From Gracilimonas sp965227215 (GTDB taxonomy: Bacteria; Bacteroidota; Rhodothermia; Balneolales; Balneolaceae): a stretch of 64,000 nucleotides of DNA. The notes below the pieces were generated by a model. That model saw only the letters and a program-made list of their open reading frames with translations. It did no database searches and was not told the DNA's origin. Below, piece after piece: positions 34,690 through 43,506 of this stretch. The position numbers were made by a program, and so were the translations under genes. The DNA lies in contig OZ245729.1 in the NCBI GenBank assembly GCA_965227215.1, positions 124,001-188,000 of the forward strand, read 5' to 3'. Position 1 is the stretch's first letter, and every line of letters starts with the position of its first letter.

Positions 34690-36030
34690 TTATAGTCCGA
34701 AGTATCTGAATGCGTCATTAAACATTACAAAAATGAATAATCCAATCATCAGAAAAAAGCCGATTTGCTGAGCAATCATCCGAACTTTTTCTGAGGGTTC
34801 TCGACGGGTAATACCTTCATAAAGCAGGAATACGAGGTGGCCACCATCTAATGCCGGAATCGGTAATATATTCAGAATGGCAAGTGTGATACTTAGCAAC
34901 GCAGTAATATTCCAGAAACCAATCCACCCGGCCTGATCAGTCGCCTCTCGGGTAATACTGGCAATGGCAATAGGTCCTCCGAGGTTCTGGGTAACAGAAA
35001 TATCGCCGGTTATCATCCGGGTAAATCCTTGTACGATGCCCACTGTCTGCTCTACAGTTTGATTATACCCTTCGGCTACAGATTCCCATAATCCATATTC
35101 GATACGTTTCAGCCCCAAGGTCTGGATTTGGGGAGAAGCAATCCCGATCGTTTTGGTTTCAGGGTCCGGGGTGATCGCTGCATAGAAAAGGGAATCGTCT
35201 CGCTGTACACCAAAGGTAACGGCTGAATCTGCATTTTGAATAATCTCTACCAACTGAACCCAGTATTTTACAGTATCCCCGTTTGCTGATACAATTCGAT
35301 CACCGGCTTGTAATCCGGCCTCAGCTGCCGGGCGACCGGCCGGTACAGAAGATATCTTACTTGGGAATGAGTAGGTCGGATCTAAAAAGCCACGTGTTTG
35401 CAGGCTATCAAGGAAGTTAGGCGTTACAGGAACGGAAATCTGTTGTCCGTCTCTCACCACCATATAAGTCAGGTTATCCGAAGTAAGCTCGGATGCAGAT
35501 ACCAGTTCGTTGAAATAAGCCACACGTTGGCCATTTACACCTACAATCTTATCGCCCGTTTCAAATCCTATTTCATGGAGGATAGAAGTTTCCGGAACAT
35601 AGATTCCTTCGGTTTCATCGATAGGCAGAACGGCTTTTCCCTGGCTGTAGGTCAGGCCAAAGTAGATGAAGAAGGCCAGAATCATATTAAAGATCACACC
35701 AGCTGTGATGGTAATAATGCGCTGCCAAACCGGCTTACTTCGGTATTCCCAGGGCTCAGGTTCTTTCTCGAGGTGATCGGTATCCATACTTTCATCAATC
35801 ATCCCTGATATTTTCACATATCCGCCAAGCGGGGTTGCTCCGATGCAGTAATCCGTATCTCCTTTTTGGAAGCCCCAGACCCGGGGTGGAAATCCGATCG
35901 AAAAGCGCTCAACCCGCATTCCGAAAAACTTTGCTGCTAAAAAGTGTCCGAGTTCATGAATAAAAACCAGGATCATCAGTGCCCCACCAAAAATAAGGAG
36001 CGTATTTAATAAGCTTAAAAACCAGTCCAT
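34690..36030 (-). CDS. rseP: RIP metalloprotease RseP
   Basis: 446 residues, a site-2 protease of the inner membrane. Zinc motif HELGH is at 25-29 in the first membrane helix; the second conserved element is LDGGHLVFL near the C-terminus. Two PDZ domains are likely: one around 130-215 and a second around 220-295 with AAEAGLQAGDRIVSANG. In E. coli it cleaves the anti-sigma factor RseA and leftover signal peptides. Neighbours are dxr and psd, the usual order in many bacteria. Confidence 0.94.
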   Translation of the reverse strand: MDWFLSLLNTLLIFGGALMILVFIHELGHFLAAKFFGMRVERFSIGFPPRVWGFQKGDTDYCIGATPLGGYVKISGMIDESMDTDHLEKEPEPWEYRSKPVWQRIITITAGVIFNMILAFFIYFGLTYSQGKAVLPIDETEGIYVPETSILHEIGFETGDKIVGVNGQRVAYFNELVSASELTSDNLTYMVVRDGQQISVPVTPNFLDSLQTRGFLDPTYSFPSKISSVPAGRPAAEAGLQAGDRIVSANGDTVKYWVQLVEIIQNADSAVTFGVQRDDSLFYAAITPDPETKTIGIASPQIQTLGLKRIEYGLWESVAEGYNQTVEQTVGIVQGFTRMITGDISVTQNLGGPIAIASITREATDQAGWIGFWNITALLSITLAILNILPIPALDGGHLVFLLYEGITRREPSEKVRMIAQQIGFFLMIGLFIFVMFNDAFRYFGL

Positions 36031-36035
36031 GTAAA

Positions 36036-37220
36036 TTATTTAATAATTGAATGCGCGTAGCTTCGCGTCTCTTTATCGATTTCTTTTAACGTCTCTGCGT
36101 TCAAACTATCATTCAATTCGATGTTAGCCAAACTTTCTTTTACAATTTCAGGGATGTGAATATAACCAATTTCTTTGTTCAAAAATCGCTCTACGGCAAC
36201 TTCGTTTGCAGCATTCAATACAGCTGGCGCGTACCCCCCTTTTGTGATACTTTCCATAGCCAACTGAACACAGGGAAACTTATCAAAATCAACAGGTTCA
36301 AAGGTTAAATTTTGAGTTTCATTCCAATTCAATCTTGGGGTTTCTAAAGTAAGTCGGTTTGGATAACTCAAAGCATAAATTATAGGCACTTTCATATCAG
36401 GCAAACCCAGCTGTGCTTTACTGGAACCATCTATAAAAGTAACCATGGAATGAATGATACTTTGGGGATGAATAACGGGCTCAATTTTTTCAACGGGAAG
36501 ATCAAAAAGCCAATGAGCTTCGATAATTTCAAGCCCTTTGTTCATCATAGTCGAGGAGTCGATGGTAATTTTCGCTCCCATACTCCAGTTAGGGTGATTC
36601 AAGGCTTGCTCAACGGTAACTTGTTGCATCTGCTCCTTGCTAAGTTCTCGAAAAGGTCCTCCACTTGCCGTGATAATAATTTTCTCGATGTCATCCATCG
36701 ACTCCCCTACTAAACATTGTAGCATAGCACTGTGTTCAGAGTCGACGGGTATAAGCTGTGATTGGGAGTTTTTCAGCTCAGACATTATTAACTCCCCACC
36801 TACAACCAATGATTCTTTATTGGCCAAAGCCACTTTTTTACCAGAACGGATGGCCTCCAGGGTAGATTCAAACCCGGCGAAACCAACCAGACTATTTAGA
36901 ACGGTATCCACTTCAGGTAATGAAGCAATGGCTGGCAGATGTTCCGCCCCTGTCATTATTTTAGTGCCGGTAACGGCTCCTTTTAAATCAGAATAATGTT
37001 CTGCATTACTAATTAGAACATAAGCAGGATGAAACTCCTGAACCTGTTCAGCCAGTAACTTCCAGTTAGAATGGGCGGTAAGAGCAACAATATCGAATTT
37101 ATTTGGGTGTTGCCGTACTATATCAAGCGTCTGCGTTCCAATGGATCCCGTTGACCCCAGAATAGCCAGTTTTTGTTTCTTCAAATCCTTATCTGTTAAA
37201 TTCCTTTTCAAATTAAGCAA
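36036..37220 (-). CDS. dxr: 1-deoxy-D-xylulose 5-phosphate reductoisomerase
   Basis: 394 residues. Second step of the MEP isoprenoid pathway; uses NADPH. Dinucleotide motif LAILGSTGSIGTQTLDIV, then ALANKESLVVGG, SEHSAMLQCL with metal ligand and ASGGPFRELS, all standard. The open frame from 37220 has a somewhat long N-terminus (about 15 residues before the Rossmann strand), so a downstream start is possible, but no alternative ATG is close. Downstream of the HDAC-like gene by 6 bases and upstream of rseP by 5. Confidence 0.95.
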   Translation of the reverse strand: MLNLKRNLTDKDLKKQKLAILGSTGSIGTQTLDIVRQHPNKFDIVALTAHSNWKLLAEQVQEFHPAYVLISNAEHYSDLKGAVTGTKIMTGAEHLPAIASLPEVDTVLNSLVGFAGFESTLEAIRSGKKVALANKESLVVGGELIMSELKNSQSQLIPVDSEHSAMLQCLVGESMDDIEKIIITASGGPFRELSKEQMQQVTVEQALNHPNWSMGAKITIDSSTMMNKGLEIIEAHWLFDLPVEKIEPVIHPQSIIHSMVTFIDGSSKAQLGLPDMKVPIIYALSYPNRLTLETPRLNWNETQNLTFEPVDFDKFPCVQLAMESITKGGYAPAVLNAANEVAVERFLNKEIGYIHIPEIVKESLANIELNDSLNAETLKEIDKETRSYAHSIIK

Positions 37221-37226
37221 TGATTT

Positions 37227-38126
37227 CTAAAAACCCATTTCTTTTGCCACTTCATACATCTGAGCATGAGCAACAACGGTATCGTTAAGTGTAGGGGCAT
37301 ATCCACCCGACAATAACAACACTAAAGGTAAATTTCGTTGAGTGATGGTTTCGATTACTATTCGCTCTCTTTCTCTGAGACCTTTCAGTGTTAGTGAAAG
37401 CCGACCAAAATGATCAGCTTCCAGTGGATCAATCCCGCCTAAGTAATACACAAGATCCGGGTTGAAATCATCCAAAATAGTATCTAGCGCAGAGATTAAA
37501 GCTTTATGATAATCTTTGTCTTCTGTTTTATCCGGTAACCCTACATCTAAATTCGAGGGTGGTTTTTTGAATGGGTAATTTTTTTCACCGTGAATAGAGA
37601 ATGTGAATACGCTGGGATCATCTGCAAATATATGAGCCGTTCCATTGCCCTGATGAACATCGCAATCGATAACCATCACCTTGTTCACCCATTTGGATTG
37701 CTGTAATACTTTGATAGCTACCGCCACATCATTGAAAACACAGAACCCTTCTCCTAAATCGGGCATGGCATGGTGAGTTCCACCGGCTAAGTTTCCGGCA
37801 ATACCATCCTGCAGAGCCATGAGCCCGGCATTAATGGTTCCCTGAACCGCCAATCTCGACCTGATAGCCAGCGACTTGCTCCAGGGTAAACCCATTCTGC
37901 GCTCTTCTTTGCGGTCCAGTGTGCCCTCCCAAATGGCTTGAGCATACCGGGGAGTATGAGCCATAATCAGGTTTGAATGGTCTACCATCGAAGGTTCAAT
38001 AATTTCCGACGCTTTCAAAACTCCCTTATCCAGTAAATAACGGTGCAGCCCACGGAATTTCTTCATCGGGAAGATGTGATCATCGGGAATATCGGCAACG
38101 TAACCGGGGCTGTAACTAACTCTCAA
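37227..38126 (-). CDS. Histone deacetylase-like amidohydrolase
   Basis: 299 residues. Zinc-dependent deacetylase fold of the arginase/HDAC group. The tandem His pair is at 118-119 (GGTHHAMPD), metal ligands are in VIDCDVHQGNGT (Asp156, His158) and GIDPLEAD, and the catalytic-pocket Gly-rich LLSGGYAPT lies near the C-terminus. Bacterial homologs act on acetylpolyamines, acetoin-related or unknown acetylated substrates; this one cannot be assigned. It starts 13 bases after the pgeF stop and runs into dxr, so it belongs to the same operon. Confidence 0.9.
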   Translation of the reverse strand: MRVSYSPGYVADIPDDHIFPMKKFRGLHRYLLDKGVLKASEIIEPSMVDHSNLIMAHTPRYAQAIWEGTLDRKEERRMGLPWSKSLAIRSRLAVQGTINAGLMALQDGIAGNLAGGTHHAMPDLGEGFCVFNDVAVAIKVLQQSKWVNKVMVIDCDVHQGNGTAHIFADDPSVFTFSIHGEKNYPFKKPPSNLDVGLPDKTEDKDYHKALISALDTILDDFNPDLVYYLGGIDPLEADHFGRLSLTLKGLRERERIVIETITQRNLPLVLLLSGGYAPTLNDTVVAHAQMYEVAKEMGF

Positions 38127-38139
38127 TGTATAATAGTTC

Positions 38140-38886
38140 TTAGTTCAATTTGATAATTCCCATCATTCGGCCGCTTTTCTCCTTTTGTCGTCGGTAGGAA
38201 TAAAAGTGCTTATCAGCAATGGTACAGGAATCATCTATTTCAATATGTTCTTCTAAAATTCCTTCTTTCATCAGCTGATACTCGATGAAATTTTTCAGGT
38301 TAACATGAGGTTTGCTGTAATTCGTTCTGTCTACAAATTTATCCGGAAATTGAGCAGCTACCTCTTCCCCAACTTCAAAATTTTGTAAGGATATACACGG
38401 GCTCACAAATGCTTTTATATATGTAGATGCAGCACCCAGACGCTTCATTTTCTGAATGGTTTTTGGAACAATATCAGCTACGGCCCCTCTCCATCCCGTG
38501 TGGGCGGCACCAATCACTTTGTTCTCTGAATCTCCCAGCAAAACAGCTGCACAATCGGCTACCTGTATGGCAAGGGCTAATCCCTGCGTATTTGATACAA
38601 ACCCATCAGTTTCCTCATAAATACCGCCCTCAGTAACTTCCTGTATATCGGTCTTATGAACCTGAACTCCATAAGCAATGAGGTTTTCATCTACTCCTAT
38701 TTCATTAATCAATAGCTGACGATTTGCTAATACTATGGCTGCTTTTTCAGAAGTGTTGAGCCCCAGATTAAGTCCCGGAATATGAGCTCCGGCTTGCACC
38801 GATTCCTGATTCCGGAGAGTAAACCAGCTGGAAATCGTGTTATTATTCAGCAAGGCCGGTTTAATGAATTTAATTTGGGAAGACAT
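38140..38886 (-). CDS. pgeF: PgeF/YfiH-family laccase-domain protein (purine nucleoside phosphorylase or peptidoglycan editing factor)
   Basis: 248 residues. Zinc ligands of this family are visible: His77 in GVQVHKTD, Cys112 in VADCAAVL and His129 in GAAHTGWRG. The SPCISLQNFEVGEE stretch is also typical. Homologs remove wrongly incorporated residues from UDP-MurNAc peptide (YfiH) and act as multifunctional purine nucleosidases. Its start overlaps the end of aroE by 17 bases. Confidence 0.92.
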   Translation of the reverse strand: MSSQIKFIKPALLNNNTISSWFTLRNQESVQAGAHIPGLNLGLNTSEKAAIVLANRQLLINEIGVDENLIAYGVQVHKTDIQEVTEGGIYEETDGFVSNTQGLALAIQVADCAAVLLGDSENKVIGAAHTGWRGAVADIVPKTIQKMKRLGAASTYIKAFVSPCISLQNFEVGEEVAAQFPDKFVDRTNYSKPHVNLKNFIEYQLMKEGILEEHIEIDDSCTIADKHFYSYRRQKEKSGRMMGIIKLN

Positions 38887-39721
38887 CTTCTAATTTCATT
38901 TTTATAAGTCCGGTTGGGAATTCTTGTCCCGTCCACAGTTTAAACGCTTTTGCCCCTTGATAAATCAGCATGTCTAACCCTTCTACAGGAATTCCATCCA
39001 CGGATTTTGCCTGACTCAGGAATTTGGTTTCCCGGGGATTGTAAACCACATCATAGCAAATTTTACCGGCCAGCAATTCTATTTCCTGTTCTTTTACCGG
39101 TGATGCATCGGTGTTGGGCGTCATACCAAGAGGAGTTGCGTTTATGATGATAGCCGCTTCTTCTGCATAGGCTGTCCAGTTTTCATAATTGCACATAATG
39201 ATATCTGAACGCTCATCATACTGTCCCGGTCGGCGGGAAACCATTACAATTTCTTCAATACCAAGTTCACGCAGTGCATAACAAATAGCTTTGGTAGCCC
39301 CTCCGGTTCCGAAAATAATTGCCCGTTCGCCGGCAAGTTCATCTTCATACTCTTCTATAGGAATCCGGAAGCCGTATTCATCAGTATTTTCACCAATAAT
39401 TTTTCCATCACGCTTTACAATAGTGTTGATGGCCCCAATTTGAGCGGCCTCCATGCCCAGCGTATCCATAGCATCAAACAACGTCTCTTTATAAGGGATG
39501 GTGATGTTTGCCCCAAGAAACTCTATCCGGTTAAAGTGAGCAATCAGGGTTGAGATTTCACTGTTCCTGACGGCTACAGCATGATATTCAGCCTTCAATC
39601 CGTGATGATCCAGAGCGGTATTATGCATTAAAGGAGAAACGCTGTGGCTAATGGGGCTGCCAATTAATAAATAATGTGGTTGGCGGCTCGATTCTGATTG
39701 TAAAAACTCGCTGAAATCCAT
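38870..39721 (-). CDS. aroE: Shikimate dehydrogenase
   Basis: 283 residues. NADPH-dependent reduction of 3-dehydroshikimate. Substrate-binding SPISHSVSP (Ser25-Ser27 region), catalytic Lys78 in ANITIPYKET and Asp114 in GENTDEYGF, and an NADP loop FGTGGATKAI. It is the first gene of a seven-gene run on the minus strand, after the terminator that ends the SRPBCC gene, so a promoter is expected in 39722-39739 or overlapping that terminator. Confidence 0.95.
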   Translation of the reverse strand: MDFSEFLQSESSRQPHYLLIGSPISHSVSPLMHNTALDHHGLKAEYHAVAVRNSEISTLIAHFNRIEFLGANITIPYKETLFDAMDTLGMEAAQIGAINTIVKRDGKIIGENTDEYGFRIPIEEYEDELAGERAIIFGTGGATKAICYALRELGIEEIVMVSRRPGQYDERSDIIMCNYENWTAYAEEAAIIINATPLGMTPNTDASPVKEQEIELLAGKICYDVVYNPRETKFLSQAKSVDGIPVEGLDMLIYQGAKAFKLWTGQEFPTGLIKMKLEDVFPN

Positions 39722-39739
39722 ACGTATTTAAATAATGAC

Positions 39740-39768
39740 AAAAAAAATGCGCATCGGTGTGATGCGCA
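39740..39768 (-). terminator. Rho-independent terminator
   Basis: On the minus strand, TGCGCATC (39768-39761), five-base loop, GATGCGCA (39755-39748) and eight T (39747-39740). It follows the SRPBCC gene by 35 bases and precedes aroE. Confidence 0.92.
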
Positions 39769-39803
39769 TCAAGTAATGTAAATAATATAAAGATTGAAAT
39801 ACC

Positions 39804-40280
39804 TTATGCGGTAACTTCTTCTTCGGTCTCTTCGGTTGGCTCGATTGGAGTTTCTTTGAAGGTTCCGCCTTCAGCTAATTCCTTGAATTTCTCCAGGTCT
39901 TTTTTGAGCTGAGCAGGTGAATCTTCAATGAAAGAAGCCAATTCTTCTTCAGGATCACCGAAGAAAGTTCGGTAGTCCAGAGAAAACTCAACGCGTGTGC
40001 GTTCGCCATTATCAAGCGGGGTAAATCGAATGGTTCCGGTTTGATTCAGATTACCATTAATAGTAATCCAGGCAAAGCGAGTATTACGAAGATTATCGAT
40101 AAGATTAGTTGTCCACTGATACTCTTCTCCTCCAATGTCCGTCTTGTATTCGAAAGTTTGAGAATTTATTCTCTCTACTTTATCTATGCGTTCCAGGAAC
40201 TTAGGAAATTCAACTGGGTTAGAAAGGAGCTCGTATACTTTGGCAAGAGGTAGATCAATTTCGATTCTTTCGTGCGCCAT
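39804..40280 (-). CDS. SRPBCC (START-like) domain protein
   Basis: 158 residues. The start ERIEIDLPLAKVYELLSNPVEFPKFLERI is the usual first strand-helix of polyketide-cyclase/START-like folds with a hydrophobic cavity. A beta-sheet region with WTTNLIDNLRNTRFAWITI and a long C-terminal helix follow, ending in an acidic tail (EPTEETEEEVTA). Function unknown; such proteins bind lipids or other hydrophobic molecules. It has its own terminator. About 230 bases separate it from tmk, and these hold no gene I can support. Confidence 0.8.
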   Translation of the reverse strand: MAHERIEIDLPLAKVYELLSNPVEFPKFLERIDKVERINSQTFEYKTDIGGEEYQWTTNLIDNLRNTRFAWITINGNLNQTGTIRFTPLDNGERTRVEFSLDYRTFFGDPEEELASFIEDSPAQLKKDLEKFKELAEGGTFKETPIEPTEETEEEVTA

Positions 40281-40511
40281 AATTTATTACTTGGTAGTTA
40301 TGATCGTTAGAATTGTATTCTTTTGATGAACTGGTTGTCATGGAAACAGGCAGGACTCATCCAGATTGCTTTAAATTTACGGATAAAAAGATTAAGCCTC
40401 AATGTTCATCACAGATAAATAATCGGATAACCGTAAAGTTTTTTAAAAAAGATGCACTTCCCTCCCGAGTGTTCTGCCAATTTCCCCATTTAAAATTCAT
40501 CAGGAGTGTAA

Positions 40512-41114
40512 TCAAAGAGAAGATTCCAACTCAGAAAAAATATTCTCGTGTATGGAATCTTTATCCTGCCCCGCATCAATGGTTTTAAAACGGGATTCTG
40601 TTTTAGCCAAATGCTCAAATCCATCAAATACCCTCTTGAAAAAAGAATCTCCTGAGAGTTCCATACGATCTTTTTCGAAGTTCTTAGTGCGTTCAGCCGC
40701 CTCTTCCAGGCTGAGTCGCAAATAGAATGTATAATCCGGAACGAGATTGTGCGTAGCTGCCGCATTGATCTGTTTAATCTGCTCGATAGGCATACTTTTA
40801 CGCCCAAACCCCTGGTAAGCCGTTGTAGAGTCATAGAAGCGATCCAGGATTACGATTACTTCTTTCTCCAACAGTGGGCGAACTTTCTCGGCTACCAGCT
40901 GCGAGCGTGCCGATGAGAACAACAAAAGCTCCGTAACCGGGTCAATATCCAATTCTGGGTTGAGCAACATCCCTCGAATCATTTCAGACACATCAGTTCC
41001 CCCCGGCTCCCTAAATACCTCAACTTTATGGCCCAGATCAATGAGCCGTTCTTTTAACAGGGAAATCTGTGTGGATTTCCCGCTTCCGTCAATACCTTCA
41101 AATGTAATTAGCAT
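40512..41114 (-). CDS. tmk: Thymidylate kinase
   Basis: 200 residues. Phosphorylates dTMP to dTDP. P-loop EGIDGSGKST (about 6-15), the DRFYDSTTAYQG motif at about 90-101, and the LID region LRLSLEEAAERTKN. The C-terminus (SIHENIFSELESSL) is somewhat short but complete. Its upstream region, shared with metG in divergent orientation, contains the cluster of palindromes at 41173-41305. Confidence 0.95.
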   Translation of the reverse strand: MLITFEGIDGSGKSTQISLLKERLIDLGHKVEVFREPGGTDVSEMIRGMLLNPELDIDPVTELLLFSSARSQLVAEKVRPLLEKEVIVILDRFYDSTTAYQGFGRKSMPIEQIKQINAAATHNLVPDYTFYLRLSLEEAAERTKNFEKDRMELSGDSFFKRVFDGFEHLAKTESRFKTIDAGQDKDSIHENIFSELESSL

Positions 41115-41172
41115 ACTTCAAAGTTAAGGAGAATTCAGGAGCAGTAAAATACATCAGAGATTTAATTCAGCT

Positions 41173-41201
41173 CCGGTTCCGCCGCTCCGCTGCGGAACCG
41201 G
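41173..41201. repeat. Palindrome 1 of the tmk-metG cluster
   Basis: CCGGTTCCGC (41173-41182) and GCGGAACCGG (41192-41201), perfect 10-bp arms with a 9-base spacer CGCTCCGCT. It is strongly G/C-rich compared with the surrounding DNA. Confidence 0.85.
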
Positions 41202-41207
41202 CTTGCT

Positions 41208-41272
41208 AGGCTCTGCCTCAGAATTGACTGGATAGGCAGTTTCTAGATTAGATCGAATTTGAGGCAGAGCCT
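41208..41272. repeat. Inverted repeat 2 of the tmk-metG cluster
   Basis: AGGCTCTGCCTCA (41208-41220) and TGAGGCAGAGCCT (41260-41272), perfect 13-bp arms around a 39-base spacer. Each arm is itself a small hairpin: AGGC-TCT-GCCT at 41208-41218 and GAGGC-AGA-GCCTC at 41261-41273. The second has the same form as the hairpin at 21436-21448. Confidence 0.85.
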
Positions 41273-41280
41273 CGGAGGGG

Positions 41281-41305
41281 CGTTACGGAGCAGGGCACCG
41301 TAACG
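41281..41305. repeat. Palindrome 3 of the tmk-metG cluster
   Basis: CGTTACGG (41281-41288) and CCGTAACG (41298-41305), perfect 8-bp arms with a 9-base spacer. It lies 92 bases before the metG start. Confidence 0.8.
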
Positions 41306-41397
41306 AGAGTTACGAGATATAAAATTATTCTCCTTCCCCCTTAAACATTAAACCCACCATTTCTTATCTTCGGAAAAAAGACGGATAAAACTCATTC

Positions 41398-43437
41398 ATG
41401 TCCAATAAAAAAAGAATTCTTGTTACTTCGGCACTACCCTATGCAAACGGACCTATTCACCTTGGTCACCTTGCCGGAGCTTATCTCACTCCTGACTTTT
41501 ACTGCCGCTATAAACGCCGAACCGATGCCGATGTAGCTTTCATTTGCGGATCAGATGAACATGGTGTTCCCATTACCATTGCCGCTGAAAAAGAAGGGGT
41601 TTCTCCCCAGGATATTGTGGATCGCTACCATGAGATGAATAAAAAGGTGTTTGAAGATTTTGGTATCACCTTCGACTATTATGGACGAACCAGTTCCAAA
41701 GTACATCACGAAACATCTCAGGAGTTTTTTACCAACCTGCACGAGAAAGGCTTCTTCAAAAAGAAAACCGAAGAGCAGCTGTATGATTCAAAAGCCGACA
41801 TGTTCCTCCCCGACCGATATGTAAATGGAACCTGCCCTAATTGTGGCTTTGAAGAAGCGTATGGAGATCAGTGCGAGAACTGCGGGACTTCTCTCTCCCC
41901 TACAGAATTGAAAAACCCGGTAAGTGCTTTAAGTGGTGAGAAGCCGGAGCTCAAGAAAACCGAGCATTGGTATATGCCTCTTGGCGATGTACAACCCAAA
42001 CTTGAAAAATGGGTGAATAGCCGGGAGAACTGGAAGCCTAATGTAATGGGGCAGGTTAAAAGCTGGCTAAACGACGGACTTGCCGACCGTGCTGCAACCC
42101 GTGATCTCAGCTGGGGCGTACCGGTTCCTTTAGAAGAAGCCGAAGGTAAAGTACTGTATGTCTGGTTTGATGCTCCGATTGGATACGTATCGGCCACTAA
42201 GGAATGGGCGCAGGAACTGGGTGAACCCGAGCTCTGGAAAGACTTTTGGCAGAATGAGGATACGGAGCTATACCACTTTATTGGTAAAGATAATATCGTC
42301 TTTCACTGTATTATGTTTCCTGTTGTGCTGATGGAACACGGGGATTATGTGCTTCCAAAGAATGTCCCGGCCAATGAATTTTTGAATCTGGAAGGAAAGA
42401 AATTATCCACCTCCCGGGGCTGGGCCGTTTGGTTGCATGAATATCTGGACGTGGAGGAATTCAATCCGGACCTACTTCGGTATGCGTTGGGAACTACGTT
42501 GCCGGAATCCAAAGATTCTGACTTCTCTTGGAAAGATTTCCAAACCCGCGTAAACACCGAGCTTGCTGATGTCCTGGGCAACTTCACTAACCGCTCTCTT
42601 TCTTTTACCGCCAATTATGCGGAAGGCAAAGTTCCGGAACTGATCGAACCCTCAGACTTAGATAAAGAAACGCTGCAGGCCATTGAAAATCAGAAAGAGA
42701 AAGTGACGAAAGCCTACGAGAATTTCCGTTTTAAGGAAGCCATCAATGAAACCATGGAGCTTGCCCGTATTGGAAACAGATACTTCACAGAAACCGAGCC
42801 CTGGAAAACACGCAAGGATGATCCGGTTACATGTGGAAATACGTTATATGTAAGCTTGCAAATAAGCGCGGCTCTCTCCTGCTTGTTTGATCCAATCCTT
42901 CCAGCCAAGATGAAACAGCTCAGAGCTCAGTTCGGGTTGAGTGATGATTTCACCTGGGAAGACATCACCCCAAATATGCTGAAAAAAAACACACCGGTAC
43001 AACAGGGCGACATTCTATTTGATAAAATTGAGGACGAACTCATCGAAGAACAAATACAAAAACTACACGATAAAGCTAAAGCCGCCGACCCTACCCCGGA
43101 CGTACCGGAATTAAAGGATGACATTGAATTCGGAGATTTCATGAAGCTGGATCTGCGTGCCGGTAAAATCCTTACCGCTGAAAGAATCGAAAAGTCAGAC
43201 AAGCTGATTAAATTCACCGTCGACATCGGGTTGGAGAAGCGCCAGATTGTATCCGGTATTGCCAAGCATTTTAACGCCGAAGATCTTCCCGGCCAAAAAG
43301 TAAGTGTAGTGGCCAACCTTGCTCCCAAAAAGCTGATGGGTGTGGAAAGTCAGGGTATGATTTTAATGGCTGAAGATTCTGAAGGGAACCTCAGGTTTGT
43401 AGAAACTGACGCCGAGCCTGGAAGTACGATTACTTAA
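41398..43437 (+). CDS. metG: Methionyl-tRNA synthetase with C-terminal tRNA-binding domain
   Basis: 679 residues, the E. coli MetG-type architecture. HIGH motif HLGH is at 21-24 in PYANGPIHLGHLAGA, a zinc knuckle uses CPNC and CENC near 146-165, the KMSKS loop reads KLSTS near 335 (known in other members), the anticodon domain follows, and from about 570 an EMAP/Trbp111-type OB fold (FGDFMKLDLRAGKILTAE, then LMGVESQGMIL) adds tRNA affinity and dimerisation. No riboswitch or T-box is visible in the 283 bases upstream, only the palindromes. Confidence 0.97.
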   Translation: MSNKKRILVTSALPYANGPIHLGHLAGAYLTPDFYCRYKRRTDADVAFICGSDEHGVPITIAAEKEGVSPQDIVDRYHEMNKKVFEDFGITFDYYGRTSSKVHHETSQEFFTNLHEKGFFKKKTEEQLYDSKADMFLPDRYVNGTCPNCGFEEAYGDQCENCGTSLSPTELKNPVSALSGEKPELKKTEHWYMPLGDVQPKLEKWVNSRENWKPNVMGQVKSWLNDGLADRAATRDLSWGVPVPLEEAEGKVLYVWFDAPIGYVSATKEWAQELGEPELWKDFWQNEDTELYHFIGKDNIVFHCIMFPVVLMEHGDYVLPKNVPANEFLNLEGKKLSTSRGWAVWLHEYLDVEEFNPDLLRYALGTTLPESKDSDFSWKDFQTRVNTELADVLGNFTNRSLSFTANYAEGKVPELIEPSDLDKETLQAIENQKEKVTKAYENFRFKEAINETMELARIGNRYFTETEPWKTRKDDPVTCGNTLYVSLQISAALSCLFDPILPAKMKQLRAQFGLSDDFTWEDITPNMLKKNTPVQQGDILFDKIEDELIEEQIQKLHDKAKAADPTPDVPELKDDIEFGDFMKLDLRAGKILTAERIEKSDKLIKFTVDIGLEKRQIVSGIAKHFNAEDLPGQKVSVVANLAPKKLMGVESQGMILMAEDSEGNLRFVETDAEPGSTIT

Positions 43438-43450
43438 AAAGGATTCTTAG

Positions 43451-43471
43451 AACAGGATTCTGAATCCTGTT
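43451..43471. repeat. Perfect palindrome between metG and the debranching enzyme gene
   Basis: AACAGGATTC, one central T, GAATCCTGTT: 10-bp arms. The following bases are TTCCTGAAG, not a T run, so it is a poor intrinsic terminator. It could be a regulator-binding site or a weak transcription barrier. A GGATTCTT at 43441 is a partial extra copy of the half-site. Confidence 0.55.
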
Positions 43472-43506
43472 TCCTGAAGACTGACTTCATTCTAAAAAAT
43501 AAGAGA

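Noticed and set aside
40313..40588. Open frame on the plus strand in the gap before tmk
   Set aside because: It overlaps the end of tmk in antisense, has no ribosome binding site and its product has no recognisable domain or normal composition.
41306..41397. Possible riboswitch or T-box in front of metG
   Set aside because: No SAM riboswitch or T-box sequence landmarks were found; only the palindromes and a weak TATCTTCG element are visible.
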